Positions 8,657 to 18,134 of a stretch of 64,000 nucleotides of DNA are shown piece by piece (the stretch's first letter is position 1; the number at the start of each line of letters is the position of its first letter). This DNA comes from Ideonella alba (GTDB lineage: Bacteria; Pseudomonadota; Gammaproteobacteria; Burkholderiales; Burkholderiaceae_C). A program made the position numbers and the translations under genes. The notes beneath the pieces were generated by a model. It was given only the letters and a program-made list of their open reading frames with translations, searched no databases and was not told the DNA's origin. Location: positions 124,001 to 188,000 of the forward strand of contig NZ_JAGQDF010000002.1 of the NCBI RefSeq assembly GCF_018069875.1. The letters are read 5' to 3'.

Positions 8657-9760
8657 ATGAACCGCATCATCGTCATCCATCCCTCGGGTGAGCGCCGCGA
8701 ACGTCTGGCGCAGGCCCTCCAGCCGCTGGGCGGCCGCATCGTCGAGGCCTTCAGCCGTGGCGACAGCCTGCAACGCCTGGCCGGCCCCGACGGCCAGCGC
8801 CGCGGCGACCTGGTGGTGATCGATCTCAGCGACTGGGCAGTGCCCGGCACCGCCCTGATCCGTGCGCTGCGCCGCCAGGTCACCAGCCCGCTGCCGGTGC
8901 TGGTCTGCCTGCCGCCTCAGAGCCAGATGCCCGAGCTGGCCGCACAGGCGGCCCGCACCGCCGGTGCCAACCTGCTGCTGCCCAGCCAGGCCAGCCTCGC
9001 CGAGCTGACCGAATCCGCAGCCATGCTGCTGGGCCTGCCGATGCGCCCTCTGGCGGGCGCCGCCCACGGCCAGCAGCGCCTGATCGACGCCTGGCAGCAG
9101 CAGCTGGAGCTGGTCGCGCTGCCCGATACCGCCGCCCCCACGGTGGTCTCGGCGCGCCGGGTGTTCGAGTCGCTGCTGAGCCTGCGCGAGGATGAACGCG
9201 GCGGCGAAGCCGCGCTCGCCCTGACCGGGCTGGCGGGCGGGCCGGTGCCGCTGGGGCGCTGGGGGGGCTGGTACCACCCGGCCCATGAAACCGTGGCCGG
9301 AGAAACTGAGCTCTCGCGCCGCCGCCAACGGGTGCAGCCACTGTGCCTGCTCTTCGACGCCGGCGGCCAGCGCTTCGCCCTGCCGCTGGACGCCGAGGTG
9401 GCGCCGGGTTGCTGGTGGTCAGACGGTCATCCGCTGCCACCGATGCAGGAGCCGGTGGCCGCCCTGCCGCTGGTGCGCCTGTTTGGCAGCTCGGGCTTTC
9501 GACGCCTGCTGTGCACCGACCGCGCGACCATCGTGCTGCGTCGACAGGAGGCAGCCCAGGTGCACGAGCAGGGCCTGAGGGTCGACGAGGTGCTGGGCAT
9601 CGAGCCGCTGGCGCTGGACCCCTGCCCGCCCGCCACCGCGCTGGCCAGTGGCTGCCAGGCGCTGGCGATCGACCGCGACGGCGAGCCGGTGCTGGTGCTC
9701 GATGGCCGGCAGCTGTGGCTGCAGTTGGCCGCGCTGAGCACGCCGGTCAGTCCGCGCTGA
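8657..9760 (+). CDS. Putative signalling protein: degenerate receiver domain plus CheW-like domain
   Basis: Residues 1-120 have the alternating beta/alpha pattern of a receiver domain, with the phosphoacceptor-like D56 in LVVIDLSDW. The acidic pair after strand 1 is replaced by HPS and the conserved Thr and Lys are not evident, so normal phosphorylation is doubtful. After a 100-residue linker, residues about 228-360 look like CheW: CLLFDAGGQRFALPLDA, then GLRVDEVLGIEPLAL and ALAIDRDGEPVLVLDGRQL at the positions of the CheW C-terminal strands. A CheV protein has the opposite order (CheW then REC). A role in chemotaxis or pilus (Chp-like) signalling is inferred from this and from the chemoreceptor gene nearby. 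No close relative is recognised. Confidence 0.5.
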   Translation: MNRIIVIHPSGERRERLAQALQPLGGRIVEAFSRGDSLQRLAGPDGQRRGDLVVIDLSDWAVPGTALIRALRRQVTSPLPVLVCLPPQSQMPELAAQAARTAGANLLLPSQASLAELTESAAMLLGLPMRPLAGAAHGQQRLIDAWQQQLELVALPDTAAPTVVSARRVFESLLSLREDERGGEAALALTGLAGGPVPLGRWGGWYHPAHETVAGETELSRRRQRVQPLCLLFDAGGQRFALPLDAEVAPGCWWSDGHPLPPMQEPVAALPLVRLFGSSGFRRLLCTDRATIVLRRQEAAQVHEQGLRVDEVLGIEPLALDPCPPATALASGCQALAIDRDGEPVLVLDGRQLWLQLAALSTPVSPR

Positions 9761-9805
9761 GCACGCCGGGCAACCTGCGCCCCTCCCGGGGTACCCGCAG
9801 GCCCG

Positions 9806-12800
9806 TCAGCCCGCCAGTTGCGCCCAGACCTTCTCGAGCCGCTTGACCGACACCGGTTGCGGCGTGCGCAGCTCCTGGGCAAACAGGCTGATGCGCAGCT
9901 CCTCGAGCTGCCAGCGGAAATCGTCCAGGCGCGCATCCGCCTGGCCTTTGCGCTCGGCCAGGCGGCGCTGGTAGCGCTGCTCCAGCGGCCGCAGTTCGGC
10001 CAGGCGCTGGCTGTCGCGGGCGGGATCGGCGCGCAGCTTGTCCAGGCGCATCACCACCCCCTTCAGGTAGCGCGGGAAATGCTGCAGCTGCGTCCAGGGG
10101 GTCTGCAGCACAAAGCGCTTGGGCATCAGGCGGGCCAGCTGGGCGCTGATGTCCTCGGCCACCTCCTTCGGTGGCTTGGCGTCCTTGAGCTTGCGCGTGG
10201 CGCCGGCGTATTCGGTCAGCACCGTGCCGGCCAGGCGGGCCACCTCCTGGGCAATCAGGTTCAAGCGGCTGCGGCCCTCGTCAATCCGCCGCTCGAAGGC
10301 CAGCCGGTCCTGGGGCAGCGGGTCGGCCAGGAAGGCACGGTCGACCGCGATGTCGATGATCTGCGCCTTCAGCTCATCGGCCGTGCCCAGCGGCATGTAG
10401 GCCACCGCCATCTTCGTCAGGTCGGGGATGTTCTTCTCGAGGTATTTCAGCGGCTCCTTGATCTGCAACGACACCAGGCGGCGCAGGCCGGCGCGGTGCT
10501 TGTGCGCCGCCACCTCGGGCTCGTCGAAGACCTCGATCTCGACATGCGCGCCCTTGTCGATCAGCGCCGGGAAGCCCACCAGGGTCTGACCGCCCTTGCG
10601 GATCTCCATCAGCTCGGGCAGCTCGCCGAAGGTCCAGGCCGTGTGCTGGGCGGGCGCAGTGTCAGCCGGTGGCGCCGGCGGCTTCACGGCGGCCTGGATC
10701 GCCCGTCCACCGCTCTCGGTGCGGACGACCCGGGGCTGCGGTGCCGGGGCCGGTGCGGCCAGCTTCAGCGCCGCCAGGGCCTGGAAGGCCGAACGCGCCT
10801 GGCCGCCCAGTTCGGCCTTCAGCGCGGCCAGCTGGCGGCCCATGCCCAGCTGGCGGCCATGCTCGTCGACCACCCGCAGGTTCATGAACAGGTGCGGCCC
10901 CAGCTGCTCCAGCTTGAAGTCGTTGCGCTGCACCGCCAGCTGGGTGCGCTCGCGCACCGCCTTCAGCAGCACATCCACCAGCGCGCCCTGACCCGGCTCA
11001 GCGGTGGCGCAGAACTCGGCAACGAATTCGCCCACCGGCTGCAGGCGGGCGCGCGGCTTCTGGTGCAGGCTCTTGATCAGTGCGGCCACCTTGGCCTCCA
11101 GCATGCCGGGCACCAGCCAGTCGCAGCGTTCCTCGCTGACCTGGTTGAGCGCATAGATCGGCACGGTGACGGTGACGCCGTCCTTGGCGTCGCCGGGCTG
11201 GTGCAGGTAGCTGACCGCGCAGTCCACGCCCCCCAGGCGCAGCGTGCGCGGGAAGGCGGCGGTGGTGACGCCGGCGGCCTCGTGGCGCATCAGCTCGTCG
11301 CGGCTGAGGTGCAGCAGGCGCGGGTGGGCCTTGCTGGCCTCGCGGTACCAGCGCTCCATCGTCGCGCCGCTGACCACGTCCATGCCGACATGCTCGTCGT
11401 AGTAGGCAAAGATCAGCTCATCGTCGACCAGCACGTCCTGCCGGCGTGACTTGTGCTCCAGCTCCTCGACCTGGGCGATCAGCTTGCGGTTGTGGGCCAG
11501 GAAGGGCAGCTTGCTGTCCCACTCGCCGTTCACCAGGGCCTCGCGGATGAAGATCTCGCGTGCCGCCTTGGCGTCCACGCGGCCGAAGTTCACCCGCCGG
11601 CCGCTGTAGATGACGATGCCGTAGAGCGTGGCGCGCTCCAAGGCGATCACCTCGGCGGCCTTCTTCTCCCAGTGCGGCTCCAGCAGCTGGGTCTTGAGCA
11701 GGTGGCCGGCGATCGGCGGGATCCACTGCGGCTCAATCGCCGCGAGGCCACGGCCGAACAGGCGCGTGGTGTCGACCAGTTCGGCCGCCACCAGCCAGCG
11801 GCCCGGCTTCTTGCTCAGGTGCGCGCCGGGATGGCGCCAGAACTTGATGCCGCGCGCGCCCAGGTACCACTCGTCGTCATCGGCCTTGCAGCCCACATTG
11901 CCCAGCAGGCCGGCCAGCATCGACAGGTGGATCTGCTCGTAGGTGGCCGGGCTCTGGTTCAGGCGCCAGCCGTGCTCGGTGACCACGGTCATCAGCTGAC
12001 TGTGGATATCACGCCACTCGCGCACCCGGCGCGGGCTGACGAACTGGTCGCGCAGCCGCTGCTCCTGCTGGCGGTTGCTGAGCTTGTGGGTGTCGACCTG
12101 CTGGCCGGCCTGGCCGGCATGGCCGTGGTTGCCGCGGCCGGCCTCGATCCAGGTCCACAGCTTGAGGTAGCCCATGAACTCGGACTTCTCGTCGTCGAAG
12201 AGCTTGTGCTTCTCGTCGGCGGCCTGCTGCTGCTCCAGCGGGCGGTCGCGCACGTCCTGGCCGCTGAGTGCCGAGGCGATCACCAGCACCTCGGCCAGCG
12301 CCTGGCGGTCGCGCGCCTCCAGGATCATGCGGCCCACGCGCGGGTCCAGCGGCAGCTTCGACAGCTCGCGGCCGATGGGGGTCAGCTCGTTGGCCTCGTC
12401 CACCGCGCCCAGCTCGGCCAGCAGCGCATAGCCGTCGGCGATGGCCTTGCGCGGCGGCGCCTCCAGGAACGGGAACTCCTCGACCAGGCCCAGGCCCAGC
12501 GCCTTCATGCGCAGGATCACCCCGGCCAGTGAGGAGCGCAGGATCTCGGGGTCGGTGAATCGCGGCCGGCTGTTGAAGTCCTTTTCGTCGTACAGGCGGA
12601 TGCAGATGCCGTTGGCCACGCGGCCGCAGCGGCCGGCGCGCTGGTTGGCCGCGGCCTGGCTGATCGCCTCGACCTGCAGTTGCTCGACCTTGTTGCGGTA
12701 GCTGTAGCGCTTGACGCGGGCGTCCCCGGTATCCACCACGTAGCGGATGCCCGGCACGGTCAGCGAGGTCTCGGCCACGTTGGTCGCCAGCACGATGCGC

Positions 12801-13735
12801 CGGCCGTTGCCGGCCGTGAAGACACGGTCCTGCTCGGCCTGGCTCAGGCGGGCGAACAGCGGCAGGATCTCGGGCTGCGGGCCGTGGCGGTGGTGCTGGG
12901 CGGCATGCTTGCGCAGGTGGTCGGCGGCCTCGCGGATCTCGCGCTCGCCGGGCAGGAAGACCAGGATGTCGCCCGGGCCCTCGCGCCAGAGTTCATCCAC
13001 CGCCTCGGCGATGGCGTCGTTCTGGTCGAAATCCTTGCGCTCTTCAAACGCCCGGTAGCGCTGCTCGACCGGAAAAGTCCGCCCGCTGACCATCAGCACC
13101 GGGGCTTTTCCCCGGGCGCTGGCGAAATGCTCGGCAAAGCGATCAGCGTCGATCGTGGCCGAGGTGACGATGATCTTCAGGTCCGGCCGGCGCGGCAGGA
13201 TCTGGCGCAGGTAGCCCAGCAGGAAGTCGATGTTGAGGCTGCGCTCGTGCGCCTCGTCGATGATCAGCGTGTCGTAGGCACGCAGCAGCGGGTCGGTCTG
13301 GGTTTCGGCCAGCAGGATACCGTCGGTCATCAGCTTCACGCTGGCGCCGGGCTGCAGCCGGTCATTGAAGCGCACCTTGTAGCCCACCACCTCGCCCAGC
13401 GGCGAGTTCAGCTCCTCGGCGATGCGCTTGGCCACCGAGCTGGCGGCAATCCGCCGCGGCTGGGTGTGGCCGATCAGACCCGCGCCGCCGGCACCGCGGC
13501 CACGGCCCAGCGCCAGCGCGATCTTGGGCAGCTGGGTGGTCTTGCCCGAGCCGGTCTCGCCGCAGACGATGACCACCTGGTGCTCGCGCAGCGCCTGCGC
13601 GATCTCCTCGCGCCGGGCACTGACCGGCAGGCTGTCGGGAAAGTGGATCGGCGGCACCGGCGTGGCCGGGACCGGCGCGCGGGGGGCCCGGGGCGGGCGC
13701 GGCGGCCGAGAAGAAGCGGGAGTCGGAACAGTCAC
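9806..13735 (-). CDS. hrpA: ATP-dependent RNA helicase HrpA (DEAH box)
   Basis: Large DEAH-box helicase implicated in mRNA processing and in rescue of stalled ribosomes in E. coli. Walker A GETGSGKT lies at about 59-66, DEAH at about 159-162, SATID just after, motif V/VI QRAGRCGR near residue 375, followed by the helicase-associated winged-helix/ratchet and OB-fold domains and the long HrpA-specific C-terminal region. Start: the frame stays open into argA, so I chose the GTG at 13735, giving 1309 aa against 1300 in E. coli. The N-terminus is Pro/Arg-rich (PRPPRAPRAPVPATP). It is divergent from argA and convergent with the REC/CheW-like gene. Confidence 0.95.
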   Translation of the reverse strand: MTVPTPASSRPPRPPRAPRAPVPATPVPPIHFPDSLPVSARREEIAQALREHQVVIVCGETGSGKTTQLPKIALALGRGRGAGGAGLIGHTQPRRIAASSVAKRIAEELNSPLGEVVGYKVRFNDRLQPGASVKLMTDGILLAETQTDPLLRAYDTLIIDEAHERSLNIDFLLGYLRQILPRRPDLKIIVTSATIDADRFAEHFASARGKAPVLMVSGRTFPVEQRYRAFEERKDFDQNDAIAEAVDELWREGPGDILVFLPGEREIREAADHLRKHAAQHHRHGPQPEILPLFARLSQAEQDRVFTAGNGRRIVLATNVAETSLTVPGIRYVVDTGDARVKRYSYRNKVEQLQVEAISQAAANQRAGRCGRVANGICIRLYDEKDFNSRPRFTDPEILRSSLAGVILRMKALGLGLVEEFPFLEAPPRKAIADGYALLAELGAVDEANELTPIGRELSKLPLDPRVGRMILEARDRQALAEVLVIASALSGQDVRDRPLEQQQAADEKHKLFDDEKSEFMGYLKLWTWIEAGRGNHGHAGQAGQQVDTHKLSNRQQEQRLRDQFVSPRRVREWRDIHSQLMTVVTEHGWRLNQSPATYEQIHLSMLAGLLGNVGCKADDDEWYLGARGIKFWRHPGAHLSKKPGRWLVAAELVDTTRLFGRGLAAIEPQWIPPIAGHLLKTQLLEPHWEKKAAEVIALERATLYGIVIYSGRRVNFGRVDAKAAREIFIREALVNGEWDSKLPFLAHNRKLIAQVEELEHKSRRQDVLVDDELIFAYYDEHVGMDVVSGATMERWYREASKAHPRLLHLSRDELMRHEAAGVTTAAFPRTLRLGGVDCAVSYLHQPGDAKDGVTVTVPIYALNQVSEERCDWLVPGMLEAKVAALIKSLHQKPRARLQPVGEFVAEFCATAEPGQGALVDVLLKAVRERTQLAVQRNDFKLEQLGPHLFMNLRVVDEHGRQLGMGRQLAALKAELGGQARSAFQALAALKLAAPAPAPQPRVVRTESGGRAIQAAVKPPAPPADTAPAQHTAWTFGELPELMEIRKGGQTLVGFPALIDKGAHVEIEVFDEPEVAAHKHRAGLRRLVSLQIKEPLKYLEKNIPDLTKMAVAYMPLGTADELKAQIIDIAVDRAFLADPLPQDRLAFERRIDEGRSRLNLIAQEVARLAGTVLTEYAGATRKLKDAKPPKEVAEDISAQLARLMPKRFVLQTPWTQLQHFPRYLKGVVMRLDKLRADPARDSQRLAELRPLEQRYQRRLAERKGQADARLDDFRWQLEELRISLFAQELRTPQPVSVKRLEKVWAQLAG

Positions 13736-13820
13736 AGGGGCGCGATTATCGGGCCGCCGTCGACGGGCATGCCCTTCACGCCCGGCAACGCCAGCACACT
13801 GGGGCACAATCCCCGGCGCG

Positions 13821-15164
13821 ATGATGGATCTGGTATTTCCCCACACCTTCGTGCCCTGGTTTCGATCGGTGGCACCGCATATCCATGCCTATCGGGGCAA
13901 GACCTTCGTTGTCGGCATCACCGGCGAGGCGATTGCTGCGGGCAAGCTCAATGCGCTGGTGCAGGACCTGGCGATCCTGCATGCCATGGGGGTGCGCCTG
14001 GTGCTGGTGCATGGTTTCCGTCCGCAGGTCGACGAACAGCTGCGCGCCAAGGGCCTGACCTCGAAGTTTTCCCAGGGCCGACGCATCACCGACAGCGTGG
14101 CGCTGGACTGCGCCCAGGAGGCCGCCGGTCAGCTGCGCTTCGAAATCGAAGCGGCGTTCTCGCAAGGCCTGCCCAATACGCCGATGGCCAATTCCACGGT
14201 GCGGGTGGTGTCGGGCAATTTCCTGACGGCGCGCCCGGTGGGCATCGTCGACGGCGTGGATTTCGTCTCCAGCGGCTTCGTGCGCAAGGTGGACGCGGTG
14301 ATGATCCGCCGCGCCATCGACATCGGTGCGCTGGTGCTGCTGTCGCCCTTTGGTTTCTCGCCCACCGGCGAGGCCTTCAACCTGACGATGGAAGACGTGG
14401 CCACCGCCACCGCGGTGGCGCTGCAGGCCGACAAGCTGCTGTTCCTGACCGAGGTGCCCGGCGTGCGCGAATCGCTGGACGACCCCGACAGCCCGATCGA
14501 CACCGAGCTGGCCCTGGCCGACGCCGAGCGACTGCTGGCCCGCCTGCCCGAGAGCACGCGCCCCACCGACCCCGGCTTCTACCTGCGCCACTGCATCGAG
14601 GCCTGCCGCGGAGGTGTCGAGCGCTCGCACATCCTGCCCTTCGCCTCGGATGGTGCGCTGCTGATGGAGATCTTCACCCACGATGGCATCGGCACCATGG
14701 TGGTCGACGAGAAGCTGGAAAGCCTGCGTGAAGCCGGTGCCGATGACGTTGGCGGCATCCTGCAGCTGATCGAGCCCTTCGAGCGCGACGGCACCCTGGT
14801 CAAGCGCGACCGCACCGAGATCGAGCGCGACATCGCCAATTACACGGTGATTGAGCACGACGGCGTGATATTTGGCTGTGCGGCGCTCTACCCATATCCC
14901 GAGGCCATGACGGGCGAGATGGCAGCGCTGACCGTGTCCCCGCAGGTGCAAGGCCAGGGCGACGGCGACAAGATATTGAAGCGCGTGGAGCAGCGCGCCC
15001 GTGCGGCTGGTTTGGCCTCGATTTTCGTGTTGACCACCCGGACCATGCACTGGTTCATCAAGCGCGGCTTCAGTCCGGTCGACCCGGACTGGCTGCCCGA
15101 GGCGCGCAAGCGCAAGTACAACTGGGACCGGCGCTCGCAGGTGCTGGTCAAGAAGCTCAGCTGA
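13821..15164 (+). CDS. argA: N-acetylglutamate synthase (amino-acid N-acetyltransferase)
   Basis: First step of arginine synthesis: acetyl-CoA plus glutamate gives N-acetylglutamate. At 447 aa it has the classical two-domain ArgA layout: an amino-acid-kinase-like domain (about 20-285; GITGEAIAAGKL, LVLVHGFRPQVDEQL, DGVDFVSSGFVRKVD), usually the arginine-binding regulatory part, and a C-terminal GNAT acetyltransferase (about 300-447; AALTVSPQVQGQGDGDKILK, the acetyl-CoA loop, then RGFSPVDPDWLP). ATG-ATG start; the second ATG would remove one residue. The gene overlaps no neighbour and shares an 85-base divergent region with hrpA. Confidence 0.95.
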   Translation: MMDLVFPHTFVPWFRSVAPHIHAYRGKTFVVGITGEAIAAGKLNALVQDLAILHAMGVRLVLVHGFRPQVDEQLRAKGLTSKFSQGRRITDSVALDCAQEAAGQLRFEIEAAFSQGLPNTPMANSTVRVVSGNFLTARPVGIVDGVDFVSSGFVRKVDAVMIRRAIDIGALVLLSPFGFSPTGEAFNLTMEDVATATAVALQADKLLFLTEVPGVRESLDDPDSPIDTELALADAERLLARLPESTRPTDPGFYLRHCIEACRGGVERSHILPFASDGALLMEIFTHDGIGTMVVDEKLESLREAGADDVGGILQLIEPFERDGTLVKRDRTEIERDIANYTVIEHDGVIFGCAALYPYPEAMTGEMAALTVSPQVQGQGDGDKILKRVEQRARAAGLASIFVLTTRTMHWFIKRGFSPVDPDWLPEARKRKYNWDRRSQVLVKKLS

Positions 15165-15182
15165 CATTCAAGAGGACTCACC

Positions 15183-15455
15183 ATGGCACGCACCGTTCAA
15201 TGCATCTTTCTCAAGAAGGAAGCCGAGGGGCTGGATTTCCCGCCATACCCGGGCGACCTGGGCAAGCGCATCTACGACCAGATCAGCAAGGAGGCTTTCG
15301 AGCAGTGGAAGCGCCACCAGACGATGCTGGTCAACGAGAACCGACTGAACCTGGCCGATCTGCGCGCCCGCCAATACCTGGCCCGGCAGATGGAGCAGTT
15401 CCTGTTTGGCGGCAACGCCGACCAGCCCACGGGTTTTGTGCCGCCGGCGGCCTGA
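15183..15455 (+). CDS. yggX: Probable Fe(2+)-trafficking protein YggX
   Basis: Small cytoplasmic protein (90 aa, the usual length) that protects iron-sulfur proteins from oxidative damage and is thought to traffic Fe(II). The hallmark N-terminus [20 protein letters not shown] with Cys7 is intact. [19 protein letters not shown] and the [20 protein letters not shown] block follow. It lies 18 bases after argA with an AGAGG ribosome site, so it is probably co-transcribed with argA. Confidence 0.95.
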   Translation: MARTVQCIFLKKEAEGLDFPPYPGDLGKRIYDQISKEAFEQWKRHQTMLVNENRLNLADLRARQYLARQMEQFLFGGNADQPTGFVPPAA

Positions 15456-15498
15456 TGTCACGCCGTCCCGGGGTATTTTCAAACTGAAACAGCCCGGC

Positions 15499-15528
15499 CT
15501 GAAGCAACCAGAAAATCAGGTATATACT
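15499..15528 (+). promoter_or_regulatory. Sigma70-type promoter of the H-NS-like gene
   Basis: TATACT at 15523-15528 (within GGTATATACTGC) is a good -10. CTGAAG at 15499-15504 is a weak -35 at 18 bases. This is a clearly AT-rich island in a 70% GC region. An imperfect repeat CCTGA...TCAGG flanks the spacer. Confidence 0.5.
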
Positions 15529-15563
15529 GCGGTTTCCCAGTAACGGGATTCATGGAGTATCGA

Positions 15564-15875
15564 ATGCCCTCCCCTTCCATTCAAGAATTGCTGGCCCAAA
15601 AGGCCGCCCTCGAAAAGCAGATCGCTGACGCCCAGCGTTCGGCGCGCGCGGACGCCATCGCCAAGGTCAAGGCCCTGATGGCCGAGTACGGCCTGACGGC
15701 GGCGGACCTGGCCGGCCGTGCCCCGGCGGCCCCGAAGCCCGAAGGCGGCAAGAAGGTCGCCGCCAAGTACCGTGATCCCGCCACCGGCCAGACCTGGACC
15801 GGCCGCGGCCTGAAGCCCAAGTGGCTGACCGCCGCGCTGGCCACCGGCAAGCAACTGAGCGACTTCGCCATCTGA
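15564..15875 (+). CDS. H-NS family nucleoid-associated protein
   Basis: DNA-binding chromosomal protein that represses AT-rich genes. The N-terminal coiled-coil oligomerisation region (IQELLAQKAALEKQIADAQR) is followed by a linker and the C-terminal AT-hook-like domain with TWTGRGLKPKWL, the betaproteobacterial H-NS/BpH3 signature. I chose the ATG at 15564 (103 aa) because GGAG lies 6 bases upstream. The ATG at 15552 would add four residues but has no ribosome site. It has its own promoter and is followed by two hairpins, so it is monocistronic between yggX and dnaG. Confidence 0.92.
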   Translation: MPSPSIQELLAQKAALEKQIADAQRSARADAIAKVKALMAEYGLTAADLAGRAPAAPKPEGGKKVAAKYRDPATGQTWTGRGLKPKWLTAALATGKQLSDFAI

Positions 15876-15880
15876 ACCCG

Positions 15881-15937
15881 CCGGGGCAACCGCCCCGGCC
15901 TCGCACAAGGGCAGCCCGCGGGCTGCCCTTTGTCTTG
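15881..15937 (+). terminator. Double hairpin terminator after the H-NS-like gene
   Basis: A first hairpin CCGGGGC/GCCCCGG (15881-15898) is followed by a strong 11-bp stem AAGGGCAGCCC/GGGCTGCCCTT (15907-15930) and TGTCTTGTCT. It separates the H-NS-like gene from dnaG. Confidence 0.8.
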
Positions 15938-15963
15938 TCTGCACCTCGTCTAGACTTGCACCG

Positions 15964-17850
15964 GTGATTCCCCACGGCTTTATCCAGGATCTGCTGAGCC
16001 GCACCGACGTGGTCGAGGTCGTTGGCCGCCATGTCGAGCTGAAGAAGGCCGGCATCAACTTCAAGGGCCTGTGTCCCTTCCATGGCGAGAAGACGCCCAG
16101 CTTCATCGTCAGCCCGTCGCGCCAGACCTACCACTGCTTCGGCTGCGGCGCGCATGGGGACGCGCTGCGCTTCCTGACCGAGCACCACGGGCTCAGCTTC
16201 ATCGAAGCCGTCAAGGACCTGGCGCAGTCCGCCGGCATGGTCGTTCCCGAGGACGACGCGAGTCCGGCTGAGCGCGCCATGGCCGCCCAGCAGCGCGAGC
16301 GCGAGTCCAGCCTCAGCGAGGTGCTGAGCCGGGCCTGCGACCACTACCGCCGCCAGCTCAAGGGCAGCCCGCGGGCGATCGACTACCTGAAGCGGCGTGG
16401 CCTGACCGGTGAGATCGCACTGCGCTACGGCCTGGGCTACGCACCGGAAGGCTGGCGCGGCCTGGCCAGCGTCTTTCCGCGCTACGACGATCCATTGCTG
16501 GCCGAATCGGGCCTGGTCATCGTCCAGGGTGCAGACGAAGGCAGGCCCGAGGCCGAGCAGAAGCGCTACGACCGCTTCCGCGACCGCATCATGTTCCCGA
16601 TCCGCAACGTCAAGGGCGACGTGATCGGCTTCGGCGGCCGGGTGCTGGATCAGGGCGAGCCCAAGTACCTGAATTCGCCCGAGACACCGGTCTTCCACAA
16701 GGGCCGGGAGCTGTACGGCCTGTTCGAGGCCCGCACCGGCCTGCGGCAAAAAGGCTATGCGCTGGTGACCGAGGGCTACATGGACGTGGTGGCGCTGGCC
16801 CAGCTGGGCTTTCCCAATGCCGTGGCCACGCTGGGCACCGCCTGTACCGATGACCACGTCAGCAAGCTGCTGCGCTTCACCGAGCAGGTGGTGTTCAGCT
16901 TCGATGGCGACGCGGCCGGGCGCCGTGCGGCCGGCCGCGCGCTGGAGGCCGCCCTGCCCTACGCCAGCGACACGCGCAGCTTCCGTTTCCTGTTCCTGCC
17001 GCCCGAGCATGACCCGGACAGCTACATCCGCGCCCACGGCGCCGAGGCCTTCGAGGCCCAGGTGCGCTCTGCCGTGCCGCTGTCGCGCCAGTTGCTCGAG
17101 CACGCCGCGATCGACTGCGACCTGGCCACCGCCGAGGGACGCGCGCGCATGCTGGCCCAGGCCCGGCCGCTGTGGAACGCCCTGCCTGAAGGCAGCCTGC
17201 GTCTGCAGTTGCTGTCCGAACTGGCCCGCGCCGGCGGCGTGCCGGTGCCGGAGCTGACCGGTCTGTGGCAATCGCAGTCCACGCGCGAGCGGCCGCCGCG
17301 CCGTGACGACGAGGGCGACGGCCGTTCGCCATCGGACGACGCCCCCGGCCGCCCGCGCTGGCGCCGCGAGGCCGCGGCCCGTGCCGCGCCCGGCCGCCGC
17401 GTGGCACCACGCAGCCCAGAGGATCGGGCGGTGCAGATGCTGTTCGGCGAGCCGGCCTGGTGGGACCGGCTGGACCCGCCGGAGCACCACCTGCTGCACG
17501 AGTTGCCCGCACCGCACGGCCCGGCCATCGCCTGGCTGGAGCGGGACCTGGCCGAGCATGGCCCGCGGCCCTGGGCGGTGCTGCGCCAGGCGCTGGCCGC
17601 CGACGACAGCCTGCCCGCCGACTCACGCAGCCTGGCCGACGGCGACGCCTTGCCCGACGCCTGCTTCGAGGACCTGGCCGCCGCCCTGGGCCTGCTGCGC
17701 CTGCGCGAGCTGGACGCTGCGCTCGACCGCCTGGCCGCCAGCGACATCAGCAGCCCGGAACAGATTGCCCGCTATCGCGCGCTGTCCGAAGAGCGCCGGG
17801 TCCTGCGCGAGCGCCAGCGTGAACTGAGCCAGCGCGCGCCCGCCGAGTGA
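15964..17850 (+). CDS. dnaG: DNA primase DnaG
   Basis: Makes RNA primers for the replication fork and acts with DnaB helicase, whose gene is at 35.9 kb. At 628 aa: the CHC2 zinc finger has C37, H40, C58 and C61 (LCPFHGEKTPSF, YHCFGCGAHGD). Next come the primase core and TOPRIM domain (ALVTEGYMDVVALAQ, then FDGDAAGRRA), and a C-terminal helicase-binding domain after an Arg/Pro-rich linker near 440-490. The start is GTG at 15964 with little ribosome site. The usual order rpsU-dnaG-rpoD is kept except that rpsU is missing and an H-NS-like gene stands upstream. Confidence 0.96.
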   Translation: MIPHGFIQDLLSRTDVVEVVGRHVELKKAGINFKGLCPFHGEKTPSFIVSPSRQTYHCFGCGAHGDALRFLTEHHGLSFIEAVKDLAQSAGMVVPEDDASPAERAMAAQQRERESSLSEVLSRACDHYRRQLKGSPRAIDYLKRRGLTGEIALRYGLGYAPEGWRGLASVFPRYDDPLLAESGLVIVQGADEGRPEAEQKRYDRFRDRIMFPIRNVKGDVIGFGGRVLDQGEPKYLNSPETPVFHKGRELYGLFEARTGLRQKGYALVTEGYMDVVALAQLGFPNAVATLGTACTDDHVSKLLRFTEQVVFSFDGDAAGRRAAGRALEAALPYASDTRSFRFLFLPPEHDPDSYIRAHGAEAFEAQVRSAVPLSRQLLEHAAIDCDLATAEGRARMLAQARPLWNALPEGSLRLQLLSELARAGGVPVPELTGLWQSQSTRERPPRRDDEGDGRSPSDDAPGRPRWRREAAARAAPGRRVAPRSPEDRAVQMLFGEPAWWDRLDPPEHHLLHELPAPHGPAIAWLERDLAEHGPRPWAVLRQALAADDSLPADSRSLADGDALPDACFEDLAAALGLLRLRELDAALDRLAASDISSPEQIARYRALSEERRVLRERQRELSQRAPAE

Positions 17851-17895
17851 GCTGCGCGGCTGGCGCGGGCGCCTGCTCAGGCGCCCAGTCTTGGG

Positions 17896-17901
17896 TATAA
17901 T
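17896..17901 (+). promoter_or_regulatory. Probable -10 box of the rpoD promoter
   Basis: A perfect TATAAT inside TTGGGTATAATCCAA, itself a short inverted repeat (TTGG/CCAA). No good -35 is present at 16-18 bases (CTGCTC at 17873-17878). Transcription from here would give a leader of about 225 bases before rpoD. Confidence 0.6.
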
Positions 17902-17922
17902 CCAAAGCTTCACGCCGCAAGA

Positions 17923-18134
17923 GTGACAGCAGCACCTCCGGTCCCGGCCACCCTCGACAAGGGCAAGCACACAGGCCACCTCTCCCGCAAGGGCTGCACA
18001 AACCCCCGTTCACGCGAGCTTGCCGGCGGATTCCTCCCGTACCGCGATGGTTCGGTGACGCTGACGCGTCGCCGGATGGATCATTGCGATCGCGATGGCA
18101 TCCACCGGCCCCCTGCACCGCCTCGAGACCACGC

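Noticed and set aside
9773-9802. GC-rich inverted repeat between the REC/CheW-like gene and hrpA
   Set aside because: CCTGCG/CGCAGG can pair, but there is no T-run on either strand and the stem is interrupted, so I did not call a terminator.
13736-13846. N-terminal extension of hrpA into argA
   Set aside because: It would overlap the argA start on the opposite strand and adds residues unlike HrpA; the GTG at 13735 gives the family length.
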